A stretch of 20,116 bases of DNA, from IMG/VR virus record IMGVR_UViG_3300011270_000019, positions 1 to 20,116 of that record; one strand, written 5' to 3'. A model generated the notes under the pieces. That model searched no databases, was not told where the DNA came from, and saw only the letters and a program-made list of their open reading frames with translations. Source of the stretch: a virus. Both the position numbers and the translations under genes were made by a program. Numbering within the stretch: position 1 is the first letter of the stretch; every line of letters starts with the position of its first letter. Below, in pieces: positions 1-5,871 of this stretch.

Positions 1-22
1 AAGAGCAGCATTGGCATTGGAT

Positions 23-1675
23 TCAGGCCGCCTTCAACGCTTCGAGGACGGCCCGGTTCCACATCATGCGGCGGCCGACTTTGACGGCGGGCGGCATTTT
101 GCCGGCCTTCACGCGGATGTAGATCGTAGCCTGATGAATCCCTAACAGCAGGGCGGCGCCTACCGCATCGAGCATGTCGTCTGACGCGATTGTATCGGCC
201 ACGGCGACAGGAACTGGCGCGTCAGGAACCGCGGGAATCGCATCGCTGGCGACGGATTCGACAGCTACGGGTTCGGGACTCGACTCGGCGGCGGCCAGGG
301 CGCAGACGTCGCACACCCGGCATTCGTTGACAGTCCGGCAGCCGCATCCGGAGCACGCCGGCAGGTGCTTGTAAGCATCCTCGATGGGTGCCGGGACGTA
401 GGCTTCGTCCTTCGCCCATTGCAGCATTTCGGAATCGCCCACCGCGCATGGGTCGGATTCACCCATACCGCGCATGGGCATCAGGATGTATCGCCACCCA
501 GGCGCGCTCCATTCGGCCGCGGCGGCGCACTTGTGGAACAGGAACCGCACGTCGGGGACGCCGGCGGCCTTCAGGAAATCGGCGAGGTAGCAGGCGTTGA
601 AGCCGGCCGCGTACGGGTAGGCCAAGCCGTTGGGCAGCGGGTCGTAGCCGTTCTCTCCGTCGAGCCGGCGGACGCAATCGATCAGGACTTTGCCCTCGGC
701 CCCTTGCTCGTGAGTTTTGGCCGAAAGGTTGAGGGCGCCGTTCACGGTGAGCATCACCGCATGACTGCGCTCGTCCGCAAACAGGGCCACGCGGTCCAGC
801 ACCTTGCGGAACGGGGCAACCGAGACATCGGCGGCGTAAGGCAGACCGGGTGGCAACACGCGCTCGTAGTCCGGAAAGTTGCCGGTCAATTTGCGCGCGA
901 CGATCACGCGGACGCCCACCGCGAAGAAGGCGTGTTCCTTATCCGCGCAGAAGAACGCGCTATCGCCCAGGCGTTGCAATTCGCTCAGTGCCTTGCGCGG
1001 GATGAGCGTCTTTATGTGTTTGGCGTAATCGTGAGATTTCAGATCGACTGCCGATAACCGGTGCCCATCGGTGGAGATGAGACGGGCCTGATGGCCTTTG
1101 ACGACCAGCAGCGCGCCGTTCAAGGTGAACCGGGATTCGTCGTTCGAAATGGAAATCAGGGCGCGCGGGATCGCGGATTCGAGTCCGGTGAGTTCACACG
1201 TGGCGAGCGGACGGCTGGGCAGCTCAGGGTATTGAGACGCGGGCAGGCCGCCGACGTTCATGGAACCATCATCGCCATGTTTCAGACGCAACGCGACGCT
1301 GATGATTTCCTGTTTGAGATCGCAACGGCAGGCGTCGTCCTTGCAATCCTCCGGATGCGGGCCTTCACAAAGCGGCGTCCAGGCGATGTCGGGCAGCAGC
1401 GACACGGCGCGCTCGTCTATTTTCTTCAGGTACTTGACCAGCAAGTGGACGGGTACGGTCAGTTCGAAGTCCGGCCCCTCGCCAGACACTTCGACGCTGG
1501 TGATTCCGCCGATTTCCAGATCCGTGCCGGTCAGGTGTAACAGATCGCCGCGTTTTTGAAACAGCACGTTGGTCAGGACCGGGATGGATGTTTTGCGTTC
1601 GATGAATCGCGCGCACCATTCCAGCTCGCGCGTGAAGGCTTTCGTATCAACGGTGATTCGGTTCGTTTCGGGCAT
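23..1675 (-). CDS. dnaN: DNA polymerase III beta (sliding clamp) homologue fused to Cys-rich segment and AlpA-like HTH
   Basis: The first 400 or so of 550 residues read as a bacterial-type sliding clamp, the ring that tethers replicative polymerase to DNA. Visible hallmarks are the N-terminal 'TSIPVLTNVL' (29-38), 'STDGHRLSAV' (201-210), 'GNFPDYERVLPP' (265-276) and the clamp-ending motif 'YILMPMR' (396-402), where an ordinary clamp of about 370 residues stops. Residues 103-118 carry an extra Cys cluster (C103, C111, C116, C118) inside domain I. After the clamp come a Cys cluster (C441, C444, C446, C452, C455, C458; possible zinc site), an Ala/Pro/Val-rich linker (460-497) and an AlpA/excisionase-type helix-turn-helix (499-548). 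The start is set by a strong Shine-Dalgarno, AAAGGAGG on the minus strand at 1684-1691, 8 nt upstream. It is the last complete gene of the minus-strand early cluster. The clamp assignment is firm; a DNA-binding role for the tail is inferred from its HTH pattern. Confidence 0.92.
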   Translation of the reverse strand: MPETNRITVDTKAFTRELEWCARFIERKTSIPVLTNVLFQKRGDLLHLTGTDLEIGGITSVEVSGEGPDFELTVPVHLLVKYLKKIDERAVSLLPDIAWTPLCEGPHPEDCKDDACRCDLKQEIISVALRLKHGDDGSMNVGGLPASQYPELPSRPLATCELTGLESAIPRALISISNDESRFTLNGALLVVKGHQARLISTDGHRLSAVDLKSHDYAKHIKTLIPRKALSELQRLGDSAFFCADKEHAFFAVGVRVIVARKLTGNFPDYERVLPPGLPYAADVSVAPFRKVLDRVALFADERSHAVMLTVNGALNLSAKTHEQGAEGKVLIDCVRRLDGENGYDPLPNGLAYPYAAGFNACYLADFLKAAGVPDVRFLFHKCAAAAEWSAPGWRYILMPMRGMGESDPCAVGDSEMLQWAKDEAYVPAPIEDAYKHLPACSGCGCRTVNECRVCDVCALAAAESSPEPVAVESVASDAIPAVPDAPVPVAVADTIASDDMLDAVGAALLLGIHQATIYIRVKAGKMPPAVKVGRRMMWNRAVLEALKAA

Positions 1676-1694
1676 TTCGTCGTCCTCCTTTGGT

Positions 1695-1925
1695 TTATGC
1701 GGATCGCTGCAACGATCCGGTACTGCTGATCGCGTAATGCTCTTCCACGACGCGCTCGAAGCGTTCTCTCGCGCGGGTGGGATTCGGGCACTGCTCTTCG
1801 TACGTCACGATGCCGGCGGTGTAGACGCGAACGAAATAAGGCCCGCCGGTTCCGCATTCGGCATGTATCCAGGTGTTGGCCCGGACGGTCGATTCGTGAT
1901 AGGTGAGGATGCCAGGGAGTTCCAT
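1695..1925 (-). CDS. Small hypothetical protein, 76 aa
   Basis: Not recognised. It is a soluble-looking 76-residue protein with an aromatic and beta-prone N-terminal half and a charged helical stretch (about 50-66, with R, E and V repeated) near the C-terminus. There is no signal peptide and no membrane segment; the only two cysteines are near residues 24 and 46. The ATG directly abuts the TAA stop of the preceding gene (stop 1926-1928, start 1923-1925), so translation is probably coupled. A weak purine-rich site (AGGGGG) lies upstream. It ends 19 nt before the clamp gene's start codon, so it probably shares that gene's transcript. The tight spacing and codon continuity support a real gene; the function is unknown. 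Confidence 0.6.
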   Translation of the reverse strand: MELPGILTYHESTVRANTWIHAECGTGGPYFVRVYTAGIVTYEEQCPNPTRARERFERVVEEHYAISSTGSLQRSA

Positions 1926-2102
1926 TTAGCGAATCCCCCTGAACAATCTGCCGATCAGCGCGAACAACAGCCGGCCGGCCTTGCGCTCCCGGCCCTGTCG
2001 CGTCAAAGGGATTCCGATCGCGCGGGAGAGATGTCCCTTGGCGGCGCCGATGCCCAATGCGCGTTTCCAGCTAAAGCTCAATCCGGGGATGAAGGTTTTC
2101 AT
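1926..2102 (-). CDS. Small basic protein, 58 aa
   Basis: A 58-residue, strongly basic protein starting MKTFIPGLSFSWKRALGI. It is rich in Arg and Lys with a hydrophobic C-terminal patch (LLFALIGRLF). The ATG was chosen because the minus strand has an AGGGAG Shine-Dalgarno just upstream and because the start codon overlaps the stop of the preceding gene by 4 nt (ATGA, 2099-2102). A longer reading that begins at 2294 runs antisense-like through the upstream gene and is not preferred. The pattern resembles a small conserved family seen in phages and plasmids that begins with the same kind of sequence, but I cannot attach a function. Nucleic-acid binding is possible from its charge. Confidence 0.65.
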   Translation of the reverse strand: MKTFIPGLSFSWKRALGIGAAKGHLSRAIGIPLTRQGRERKAGRLLFALIGRLFRGIR

Positions 2103-2449
2103 TTGCGTCTCCCTTCGATGCCTGCTTGCGCATCTTGAGCCTGCGCGCGTTCGTATGCCGGGCCGTGAAAATCCATCAGGAGCTGGCCGACCACGCGCAG
2201 CAAATCCTGCCCGATGAAAACGCGCAGGGTCGTTAGCGTCGAATCGGCATTCTCGCGGGCCAGGCTCGCATCGGTGATCTTGACCGCATGGCACGGGCCG
2301 CGTTCCGGATCGACCGGCGAATTCTTGACGATCGCGGTGAGCGGATACGATTCGATGTACATCAAATCGTCGGCCGTCGAGACGTAGGGCTTGTAGACGC
2401 CCATCCCGCGAAGGATGCGCTCGTGAAAGATTGCCTGTTTGCGCGTCAT
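2099..2449 (-). CDS. Hypothetical early protein, 116 aa
   Basis: Not recognised. The 116-residue protein starts MTRKQAIFHERILRGMGVYKP. It has a mixed alpha/beta central part and a very hydrophilic, Gln/Ala/Arg-rich C-terminal tail (about 95-116). No signal peptide, transmembrane segment or clear metal-binding cluster is visible. The start is supported by a minus-strand AAAGGAGA Shine-Dalgarno about 8 nt upstream. Its stop overlaps the next gene's start by 4 nt, implying translational coupling in the early minus-strand operon between the DUF932 gene and the clamp gene. Its position suggests a role in replication or host takeover, but that is only inference from neighbours. Confidence 0.7.
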   Translation of the reverse strand: MTRKQAIFHERILRGMGVYKPYVSTADDLMYIESYPLTAIVKNSPVDPERGPCHAVKITDASLARENADSTLTTLRVFIGQDLLRVVGQLLMDFHGPAYERAQAQDAQAGIEGRRK

Positions 2450-2461
2450 GGCAATTCTCCT

Positions 2462-2563
2462 TTAGCGCAATGCCCGGCGGGCGATCTTGAGGGCGGCCAG
2501 AGCGAACACGGCGCCGATGAAATACCCGAGATAGTTGATCAGTGCGAGCGGATCGACTGTCAT
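2462..2563 (-). CDS. Single-pass membrane microprotein, 33 aa
   Basis: A 33-residue peptide, MTVDPLALINYLGYFIGAVF and onward, ending in a basic tail (KIARRALR). Residues 6-25 form one hydrophobic transmembrane-length segment, so the peptide should sit in the inner membrane with the positive C-terminus inside. The start was chosen over the upstream in-frame ATG (2656) because it has a strong minus-strand Shine-Dalgarno (AAGGAGA) 6-7 nt upstream, and because the extra N-terminal region would be a Cys/Arg-rich stretch of non-coding character. The gene lies 12 nt ahead of the 116-aa gene. Function is unknown; short early phage membrane peptides can act in superinfection exclusion or lysis control, but nothing here proves it. 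Confidence 0.55.
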   Translation of the reverse strand: MTVDPLALINYLGYFIGAVFALAALKIARRALR

Positions 2564-2639
2564 TGCGTTTCTCCTTCTCTCTCGGCTACCCCGGTTCGGG
2601 CTGCGGCACTTGAGACACCGCATGTACGGATAAAGGAAA

Positions 2640-2667
2640 GCGGGGCGGGCTGGCACGCCAACCCCGC
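2640..2667 (-). terminator. Possible terminator hairpin after the DUF932 gene
   Basis: GCGGGG (2640-2645) pairs with CCCCGC (2662-2667), with a second short stem (TGG/CCA) inside. On the minus strand it lies 7 nt after the DUF932 stop codon and is followed by the T-rich stretch TTTCCTTTA. It could partly terminate or process the early transcript, leaving downstream genes at lower dosage. The stem is interrupted by an asymmetric bulge, so the call is moderate. Confidence 0.35.
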
Positions 2668-2674
2668 ATGGGTC

Positions 2675-3721
2675 CTAGTTCACGGTCTGAGCCAGGACCT
2701 GATCGAGCACTGAGCCGAAGGAAACGACGGGCGCGACCGGCGCGGGCGCGTACATCGTCTGCGCGACCGGCGCCAGGCCGCTGGCGCTTTCGAGCAGCAC
2801 TTCGAGCGCTTGCGTCTTGAGGCGGTCGCCCGATCCGAACATGGCCGACTTGCCGTTGTCGCCGGCCCACGTGCTGGCCTTGTGGTCGGTATATTCGGTG
2901 ATCGCGTTCAGCAGGTTGTAAGCCGTTCCGCGCTGCTCCGGGAAAGCGTTCCGGTCGTTGGACTCGTAGCAGGCGAGCACGTCGGTCAGGATGTTGTTGC
3001 GCCGGGTCGAATCGATCGGCTTGCCGTCTTCGCCCTTGCGCTGCGGGAAGAGACGGTCGAGGATCGTGCCCATCGCCTCGCGGGTCATCTTGCGGGTGGC
3101 CAGCAGGTTCAATTTCTGCTCCATGGTTTTAACCTCGGTCGAGATCTGCGCCAGCGCATCGTGGGCGCGATCCAGTTTGCTTTGGGCGCCGGCGGTGTGG
3201 CGCACGCGGAATTGGGAAGTCGCCTTGCTCGATAACGCCGCGTTCAGGGTGTTCTGGCAGACCACCCGGGTAAACGTGGTGCGGTAGAGATGCGCGAATG
3301 TGCCGTTATGCGCGGTAGCAAAGAGCAGGTAGGTGGTGCTCTTGTCGTCTCCCACGGCGATGTCCATGTTCAGATTCGCGAGACCCCAAACGGTTTCGCC
3401 TTCGCCCAGGCAGCCGGCGGTCTCGTAGTGCGCGCCGTTCTGCTCGCCGATCAAGGCATCGATCATGCGGAACCCTTGGGCGTGATCGATGATGGTGTAC
3501 TGCTCGCCCACCGCTCCCAGGAACGCGCGGGTGTCGGGGCGGAAGACGCCCCAGGCGCCGACTGGTTTTCCGTCCGCGCTCATGAGTTGCTCTTTGACGG
3601 GTACGAAGTTCAACCCGCCGTGGGCCTGGATTTCATCCCAGGTCATGAACTTGCCGGTTACCGTTCCCAGCTTGTGCCAGGCGGCCTGCCGTCCGATGTA
3701 GGTGTTGATGTTGTGTGCCAT
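2675..3721 (-). CDS. DUF932 phage/plasmid-like protein
   Basis: A 348-residue protein of the DUF932 / TIGR03299 'phage/plasmid-like' family. Characteristic features are the N-terminal MAHNINTYIGRQAAWHKLG, the 'VVCQNTLNAAL' segment near residues 152-162, and a Lys/Glu-rich helical region (about 183-215). Members are common in phages and conjugative plasmids and are usually found with replication or recombination genes; their biochemical role is not established. The start is supported by a minus-strand AAGGGGAG Shine-Dalgarno within 12 nt. Length is normal for the family and no truncation is visible. It is the largest early gene apart from the clamp, which suggests an important function in DNA metabolism, but that remains inference. 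Confidence 0.88.
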   Translation of the reverse strand: MAHNINTYIGRQAAWHKLGTVTGKFMTWDEIQAHGGLNFVPVKEQLMSADGKPVGAWGVFRPDTRAFLGAVGEQYTIIDHAQGFRMIDALIGEQNGAHYETAGCLGEGETVWGLANLNMDIAVGDDKSTTYLLFATAHNGTFAHLYRTTFTRVVCQNTLNAALSSKATSQFRVRHTAGAQSKLDRAHDALAQISTEVKTMEQKLNLLATRKMTREAMGTILDRLFPQRKGEDGKPIDSTRRNNILTDVLACYESNDRNAFPEQRGTAYNLLNAITEYTDHKASTWAGDNGKSAMFGSGDRLKTQALEVLLESASGLAPVAQTMYAPAPVAPVVSFGSVLDQVLAQTVN

Positions 3722-3749
3722 GTTCGTCGTCTCCCCTTATTGGTCTGTC

Positions 3750-3929
3750 TTAGTCTTCGTCGTCGTTTACTTCGCAGGACGCCAATTCGCGCCACGTCGG
3801 GAAATTGCTGAGCGTGCCGTTGTCCAGGATCAGTACCGGCTCGCCCGTGGCATCCGATTGCTTGCAGGCCAGCTCGTATGAGGTGAACCGCTCGTTTCCG
3901 ACTTTGAATTGATCGTTTGCGTTCTTCAT
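3750..3929 (-). CDS. Small acidic early protein, 59 aa, predicted leaderless
   Basis: Not recognised by family. The 59-residue protein starts MKNANDQFKVGNERFTSYEL and ends in an acidic tail (EVNDDED). The ATG at 3927-3929 was chosen over the upstream in-frame start at 3971 because a near-consensus promoter (TTGACA, 18 nt, TATACT) sits directly in front of it. The -10 box ends exactly 6 nt before the ATG, so transcription is expected to begin at the A of ATG. There is no Shine-Dalgarno site. It is probably the first gene of the minus-strand operon reaching DUF932 and the clamp. A 20-bp dyad between -35 and -10 suggests repression. The small size, promoter-proximal place and acidic charge fit a regulatory or inhibitor protein, which is unproven. 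Confidence 0.72.
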   Translation of the reverse strand: MKNANDQFKVGNERFTSYELACKQSDATGEPVLILDNGTLSNFPTWRELASCEVNDDED

Positions 3930-3935
3930 ATTCAA

Positions 3936-3965
3936 AGTATACAATGACAACGTTGTGATTGTCAA
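3936..3965 (-). promoter_or_regulatory. Near-consensus sigma-70 promoter for the early minus-strand operon
   Basis: On the minus strand, -35 TTGACA (3960-3965, six of six) is followed after 18 nt by -10 TATACT (3936-3941, five of six). The ATG of the 59-aa gene begins 6 nt after the -10 box, which places the expected +1 on the start codon. This is the strongest promoter seen in the window. Confidence 0.8.
3942..3961. promoter_or_regulatory. Palindromic operator-like site 1, inside the early promoter spacer
   Basis: CAATGACAACGTTGTGATTG is a 20-bp inverted repeat centred between 3951 and 3952, with one mismatched pair (G/G). It fills the spacer between -35 and -10, so a bound dimer would block RNA polymerase. 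Its 15-bp part ACAACGTTGTGATTG recurs at 4224-4238 with only two differences, at symmetric positions that preserve the palindrome. Confidence 0.6.
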
Positions 3966-4005
3966 GCGCAATCGCGCTATTTATTTGCTGCGTGTTTTCA
4001 ATGGG

Positions 4006-4212
4006 TTAGCCGCGCTTCTGGCGCTTCTTGGGCTTTTTGGGCGGGAGCAGGTGCGACGGGTAGTGGCCGCGGGCCTTGCGGCACTCGACGCACAGGCAGT
4101 AGCGGGCCTTGGGATCGTGCTCGACCGTGCGAGGCTTCGCGCCGCCGCCGCCGCGGTGCTTGCGCAGGGCGTTCAGGGCGCGTCCGAGATCCGAAGGATT
4201 CACAGGCTCCAT
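4006..4212 (-). CDS. Small basic Cys-containing protein, 68 aa (or 65 aa from GTG)
   Basis: Not recognised. The 68-residue protein has a helical N-terminus (PSDLGRALNALRKHR), a Gly-rich hinge, a short Cys motif (CLCVEC, about residues 39-44) and a very basic C-terminus (PPKKPKKRQKRG). The Cys-x-Cys-x2-Cys pattern with basic flanks suggests a nucleic-acid-associated role, but too few ligands are visible for a confident zinc finger. The ATG has no Shine-Dalgarno; it overlaps an extended -10 box (TGC-TATCAT). If that box is the promoter, the transcript would start at the in-frame GTG (4201-4203), giving a leaderless 65-residue form. The gene is divergent from the small terminase gene. Operator-like site 2 lies immediately upstream, so it is probably under the same control as the 59-aa gene. 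Confidence 0.6.
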   Translation of the reverse strand: MEPVNPSDLGRALNALRKHRGGGGAKPRTVEHDPKARYCLCVECRKARGHYPSHLLPPKKPKKRQKRG

Positions 4213-4238
4213 GATAGCACAACACTACGTAGTGATTG
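4211..4238 (-). promoter_or_regulatory. Operator-like site 2 with extended -10 box, between divergent early and late genes
   Basis: The dyad occupies 4219-4238: 20 bp centred between 4228 and 4229, with the perfect 12-bp core CACTACGTAGTG at 4223-4234. Its ACTACGTAGTGATTG (4224-4238) matches site 1 at 13 of 15 positions, and the two changes are symmetric. On the minus strand it is followed by TGCTATCAT (4211-4219), an extended -10 with no good -35. The site lies between the start of the 68-aa gene (4212) and the small terminase (4249), so one protein could control both directions. Confidence 0.5.
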
Positions 4239-4248
4239 CGACATTCTG

Positions 4249-4785
4249 ATGGGACTCCGCGGCCCGGCGCCACAGCCTACCAAGCTCCGAATCCTGAACG
4301 GCAACCCCTCGAAGCGTCCCCTGCCCGAGAACGAGCCGCAGTACCCTTCCGGCTGCCCGCTCGCTCCGTCGAATCTCTCGGCCGGTGCCCGCAAGGTCTG
4401 GCACTCGCTGGTTCAAGAGATGGCGGCCAGCGGAGTCTTACGCCGCGTGGATGCTTCCGCCCTGGCCCAGCTCTGCGAAGACCAAGCCATGCTCGACGAG
4501 CTGAGGGATGGATGGCAGAAGCTCAAGACGGCTTTGCGTGCCAAGGCCAAAGAGGCGGGGCAGACGATTGCCGGGAATGCCTCGGTCCATATTTCCCGAA
4601 GTATCGAAGGGCGCCGGGCCATGCTGTCGATCCGTGAATTGGAGAGAGCCGTCCTGGTCAGACAGCGGGAATTCGGATTGACCCCGGCATCGAATAGCAG
4701 AGTACAGATGGTTCCTGGAGGAATCGATTACAACGATCCGATGGAACAAGCTTTGTGCGGGCCTGTGGATGAACGGGTGCAATAA
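4249..4785 (+). CDS. terS: Terminase small subunit, P27 family
   Basis: A 178-residue small terminase of the P27 family, which recognises phage DNA and delivers it to the large subunit for packaging. The family signature is the N-terminus MGLRGPAPQPTKLRILNGNP with the following 'SKRPLPENEP', then a helical central region with 'LCEDQAMLDELRDGW' (75-89) and 'LERAVLVRQREFGLTPASNSRV' spread over 131-152. Length is usual for the family. The start at this ATG is set by the conserved MGLRGPAP opening; an open frame extending upstream to 3955 lacks family similarity. No Shine-Dalgarno is visible. This is the first gene of the plus-strand late unit, directly downstream of operator-like site 2. Confidence 0.93.
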   Translation: MGLRGPAPQPTKLRILNGNPSKRPLPENEPQYPSGCPLAPSNLSAGARKVWHSLVQEMAASGVLRRVDASALAQLCEDQAMLDELRDGWQKLKTALRAKAKEAGQTIAGNASVHISRSIEGRRAMLSIRELERAVLVRQREFGLTPASNSRVQMVPGGIDYNDPMEQALCGPVDERVQ

Positions 4786-4810
4786 CTCGCCGCTTACCTC
4801 AATAGTACCC

Positions 4811-5440
4811 ATGACCCTCTACCAGCAGAACCGCCACTTACTCCGCGCGGGAGACGTGATCGTATTCCGCGGCGCCGGCAGCCCGCTCTCGTTCCTGATC
4901 GAGCTGTTTGCGCCCACCGAATCGCACACGGCCATCGTGCGGCAGCCGGCCGTCTGGAGCTGTTCGGACTGGCACGACGTTCTGATCGCGGAATCGACGC
5001 GGCCCATGCGGCTGAAGGCCGGGGACCGCAACGGCGTACAGAGCAACCCGCTGGGTACTGTGATCGAGCTAGAATACGCGCCGCGCGGGACCGCCACGGC
5101 GCTGCTCTTGAGCGCGGCGAGCCGCCAGAAGATCGATTGGCAGAAGTTCTATCGGTGGATCGGAGCGTGCCAGGATCACGTCTCTTACGACGTTCAGGGA
5201 CTGTTCGACTTCCTGTTGCGCGATATCCCGATGATCGGCGCGCGCGTGGCGCAAGGCGAGAAATTGGACCGCATGGTGTGCTCGGCATTCGTGTGCTCGA
5301 CACTCACCAGGTGCGGCCTCTTGAACGGCATGAACTGGTCGAAGTGCTCCCCGCAGGACTTAGTGGAGTTGGGGATTTACGAGCGCTCCCTGCCTTTGCT
5401 GGGCAATCAGAAGCTGGTCCGGTTCGACACGCTCGCTTGA
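4811..5440 (+). CDS. Permuted papain-like (YiiX/NlpC-P60 type) amidase-like protein
   Basis: A 209-residue protein with the order of catalytic motifs seen in circularly permuted papain-like enzymes (YiiX/YaeF/YycO group). It has an N-terminal 'GDVIVFRG' strand (14-21), then His in 'ESHTAIV' (H39), an acidic residue at 'AESTRP' (E61), and a late catalytic-type Cys in 'RMVCSAFVCS' (C157). Such proteins hydrolyse amide or thioester bonds; some act on peptidoglycan or lipids. The start MTLYQQNRHLLRAGDV was chosen because family members begin shortly before the GD motif; an in-frame ATG at 4769 would overlap the small terminase by 17 nt. There is no signal peptide. It lies between the two terminase genes, suggesting a virion or lysis function rather than packaging itself. 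The fold call is from motifs; the substrate is unknown. Confidence 0.65.
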   Translation: MTLYQQNRHLLRAGDVIVFRGAGSPLSFLIELFAPTESHTAIVRQPAVWSCSDWHDVLIAESTRPMRLKAGDRNGVQSNPLGTVIELEYAPRGTATALLLSAASRQKIDWQKFYRWIGACQDHVSYDVQGLFDFLLRDIPMIGARVAQGEKLDRMVCSAFVCSTLTRCGLLNGMNWSKCSPQDLVELGIYERSLPLLGNQKLVRFDTLA

Positions 5441-5473
5441 GCGGCTACAACACGCGCGCTTGACCGGCTACAA
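5435..5473. repeat. Tandem direct repeat at the junction of convergent genes
   Basis: GCTTGAGCGGCTACAA (5435-5450) recurs as GCTTGACCGGCTACAA (5458-5473), 15 of 16 identical with a 23-bp period. The first copy contains both the stop of the 209-aa plus-strand gene and the stop of the 100-aa minus-strand gene. Confidence 0.7.
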
Positions 5474-5747
5474 ACTGTCTCGTGGCAAGCTGCTGCCGGT
5501 GACTCTCCATCAGGAAAGGCATGGCTTCCGCGAGCGTGGAGAATTTCAGCGCGGCATCTTCGGCATACAGGGAGCGCGACCGGCAGAGTTCGCAATACGG
5601 AGGGAACGGCCCCTTGGCGAATTGCTCCTGGATGAGCGAAGCCATCTCCGGTAGAGGCTCCCCATCCAGGCTGTCGTAAGCCAATGCCAGGATGCAATGG
5701 CGGGCGGGACACAAAAGCTGCACGATGCGGGCGCGCGGCATGGGCAT
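5445..5747 (-). CDS. Conserved-looking hypothetical protein, 100 aa, minus strand in the late module
   Basis: No named family is assigned. The 100-residue protein has an N-terminal beta-like segment with two Cys (PRARIVQLLCPARHCILALAYD, read across residues 4-25), a CELC pair near residues 52-55, and a helical C-terminal half (STLAEAMPFLMESHRQQLATR). Two spaced Cys pairs could bind a metal. It runs against the packaging genes and is convergent with the papain-like gene, separated by 4 nt, while its start faces the large terminase. No Shine-Dalgarno is present; a weak -10-like GATAGA lies only 3 nt before the ATG. Its orientation, matching the early genes, suggests separate expression or a later insertion into the late unit. 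Confidence 0.6.
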   Translation of the reverse strand: MPMPRARIVQLLCPARHCILALAYDSLDGEPLPEMASLIQEQFAKGPFPPYCELCRSRSLYAEDAALKFSTLAEAMPFLMESHRQQLATRQFVAGQARVL

Positions 5748-5764
5748 CAGTCTATCGCAGGGTT

Positions 5765-5856
5765 GGGCCTAAGCGGGCGGCGCCTTTCTTTTGTTCCGCC
5801 GAACTTATTCACCATTACCTCCGTTCCCCGTCACCGCCCGGTTTGGATTTAGGCCC
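5765..5856. repeat. Imperfect long inverted repeat in the divergent intergenic region
   Basis: GGGCCTAA (5765-5772) and GGGCGG (5775-5780) pair with CCGCCC (5834-5839) and TTAGGCCC (5849-5856) in the 225-bp gap between the minus-strand 100-aa gene and the large terminase. The two stems are separated by 2 nt on one side and 9 on the other. It may form a structured leader RNA or bind a regulator. Confidence 0.35.
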
Positions 5857-5871
5857 TAACACAACTATGCT
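5843..5871 (+). promoter_or_regulatory. Possible promoter before the large terminase gene
   Basis: TTGGAT (5843-5848), 17 nt and TATGCT (5866-5871) form a moderate sigma-70-like promoter reading toward the large terminase, about 100 nt upstream of its start. The -35 box matches consensus at only three of six positions. The rest of 5748-5972 contains no convincing gene. Confidence 0.3.

Noticed and set aside
1-22. Possible start (ATG at 15-17, minus strand) of a further early gene
   Set aside because: Only a few codons are in the window, too little to judge.
365-1057. 230-residue plus-strand frame opposite the clamp gene
   Set aside because: It is a shadow of the clamp gene; composition and lack of any motif argue against coding.
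2103-2294. Longer version of the 58-aa protein starting at 2294
   Set aside because: The added part is antisense-like Arg/Pro/Gly-rich sequence in another frame of the 116-aa gene; the shorter start has a Shine-Dalgarno and an ATGA overlap.
3955-4248. Upstream extension of the small terminase frame (98 codons)
   Set aside because: The P27 family signature begins at the ATG at 4249; the extension is Ala/Leu/Arg-rich, antisense to the 68-aa gene and overlaps the operator-like sites.
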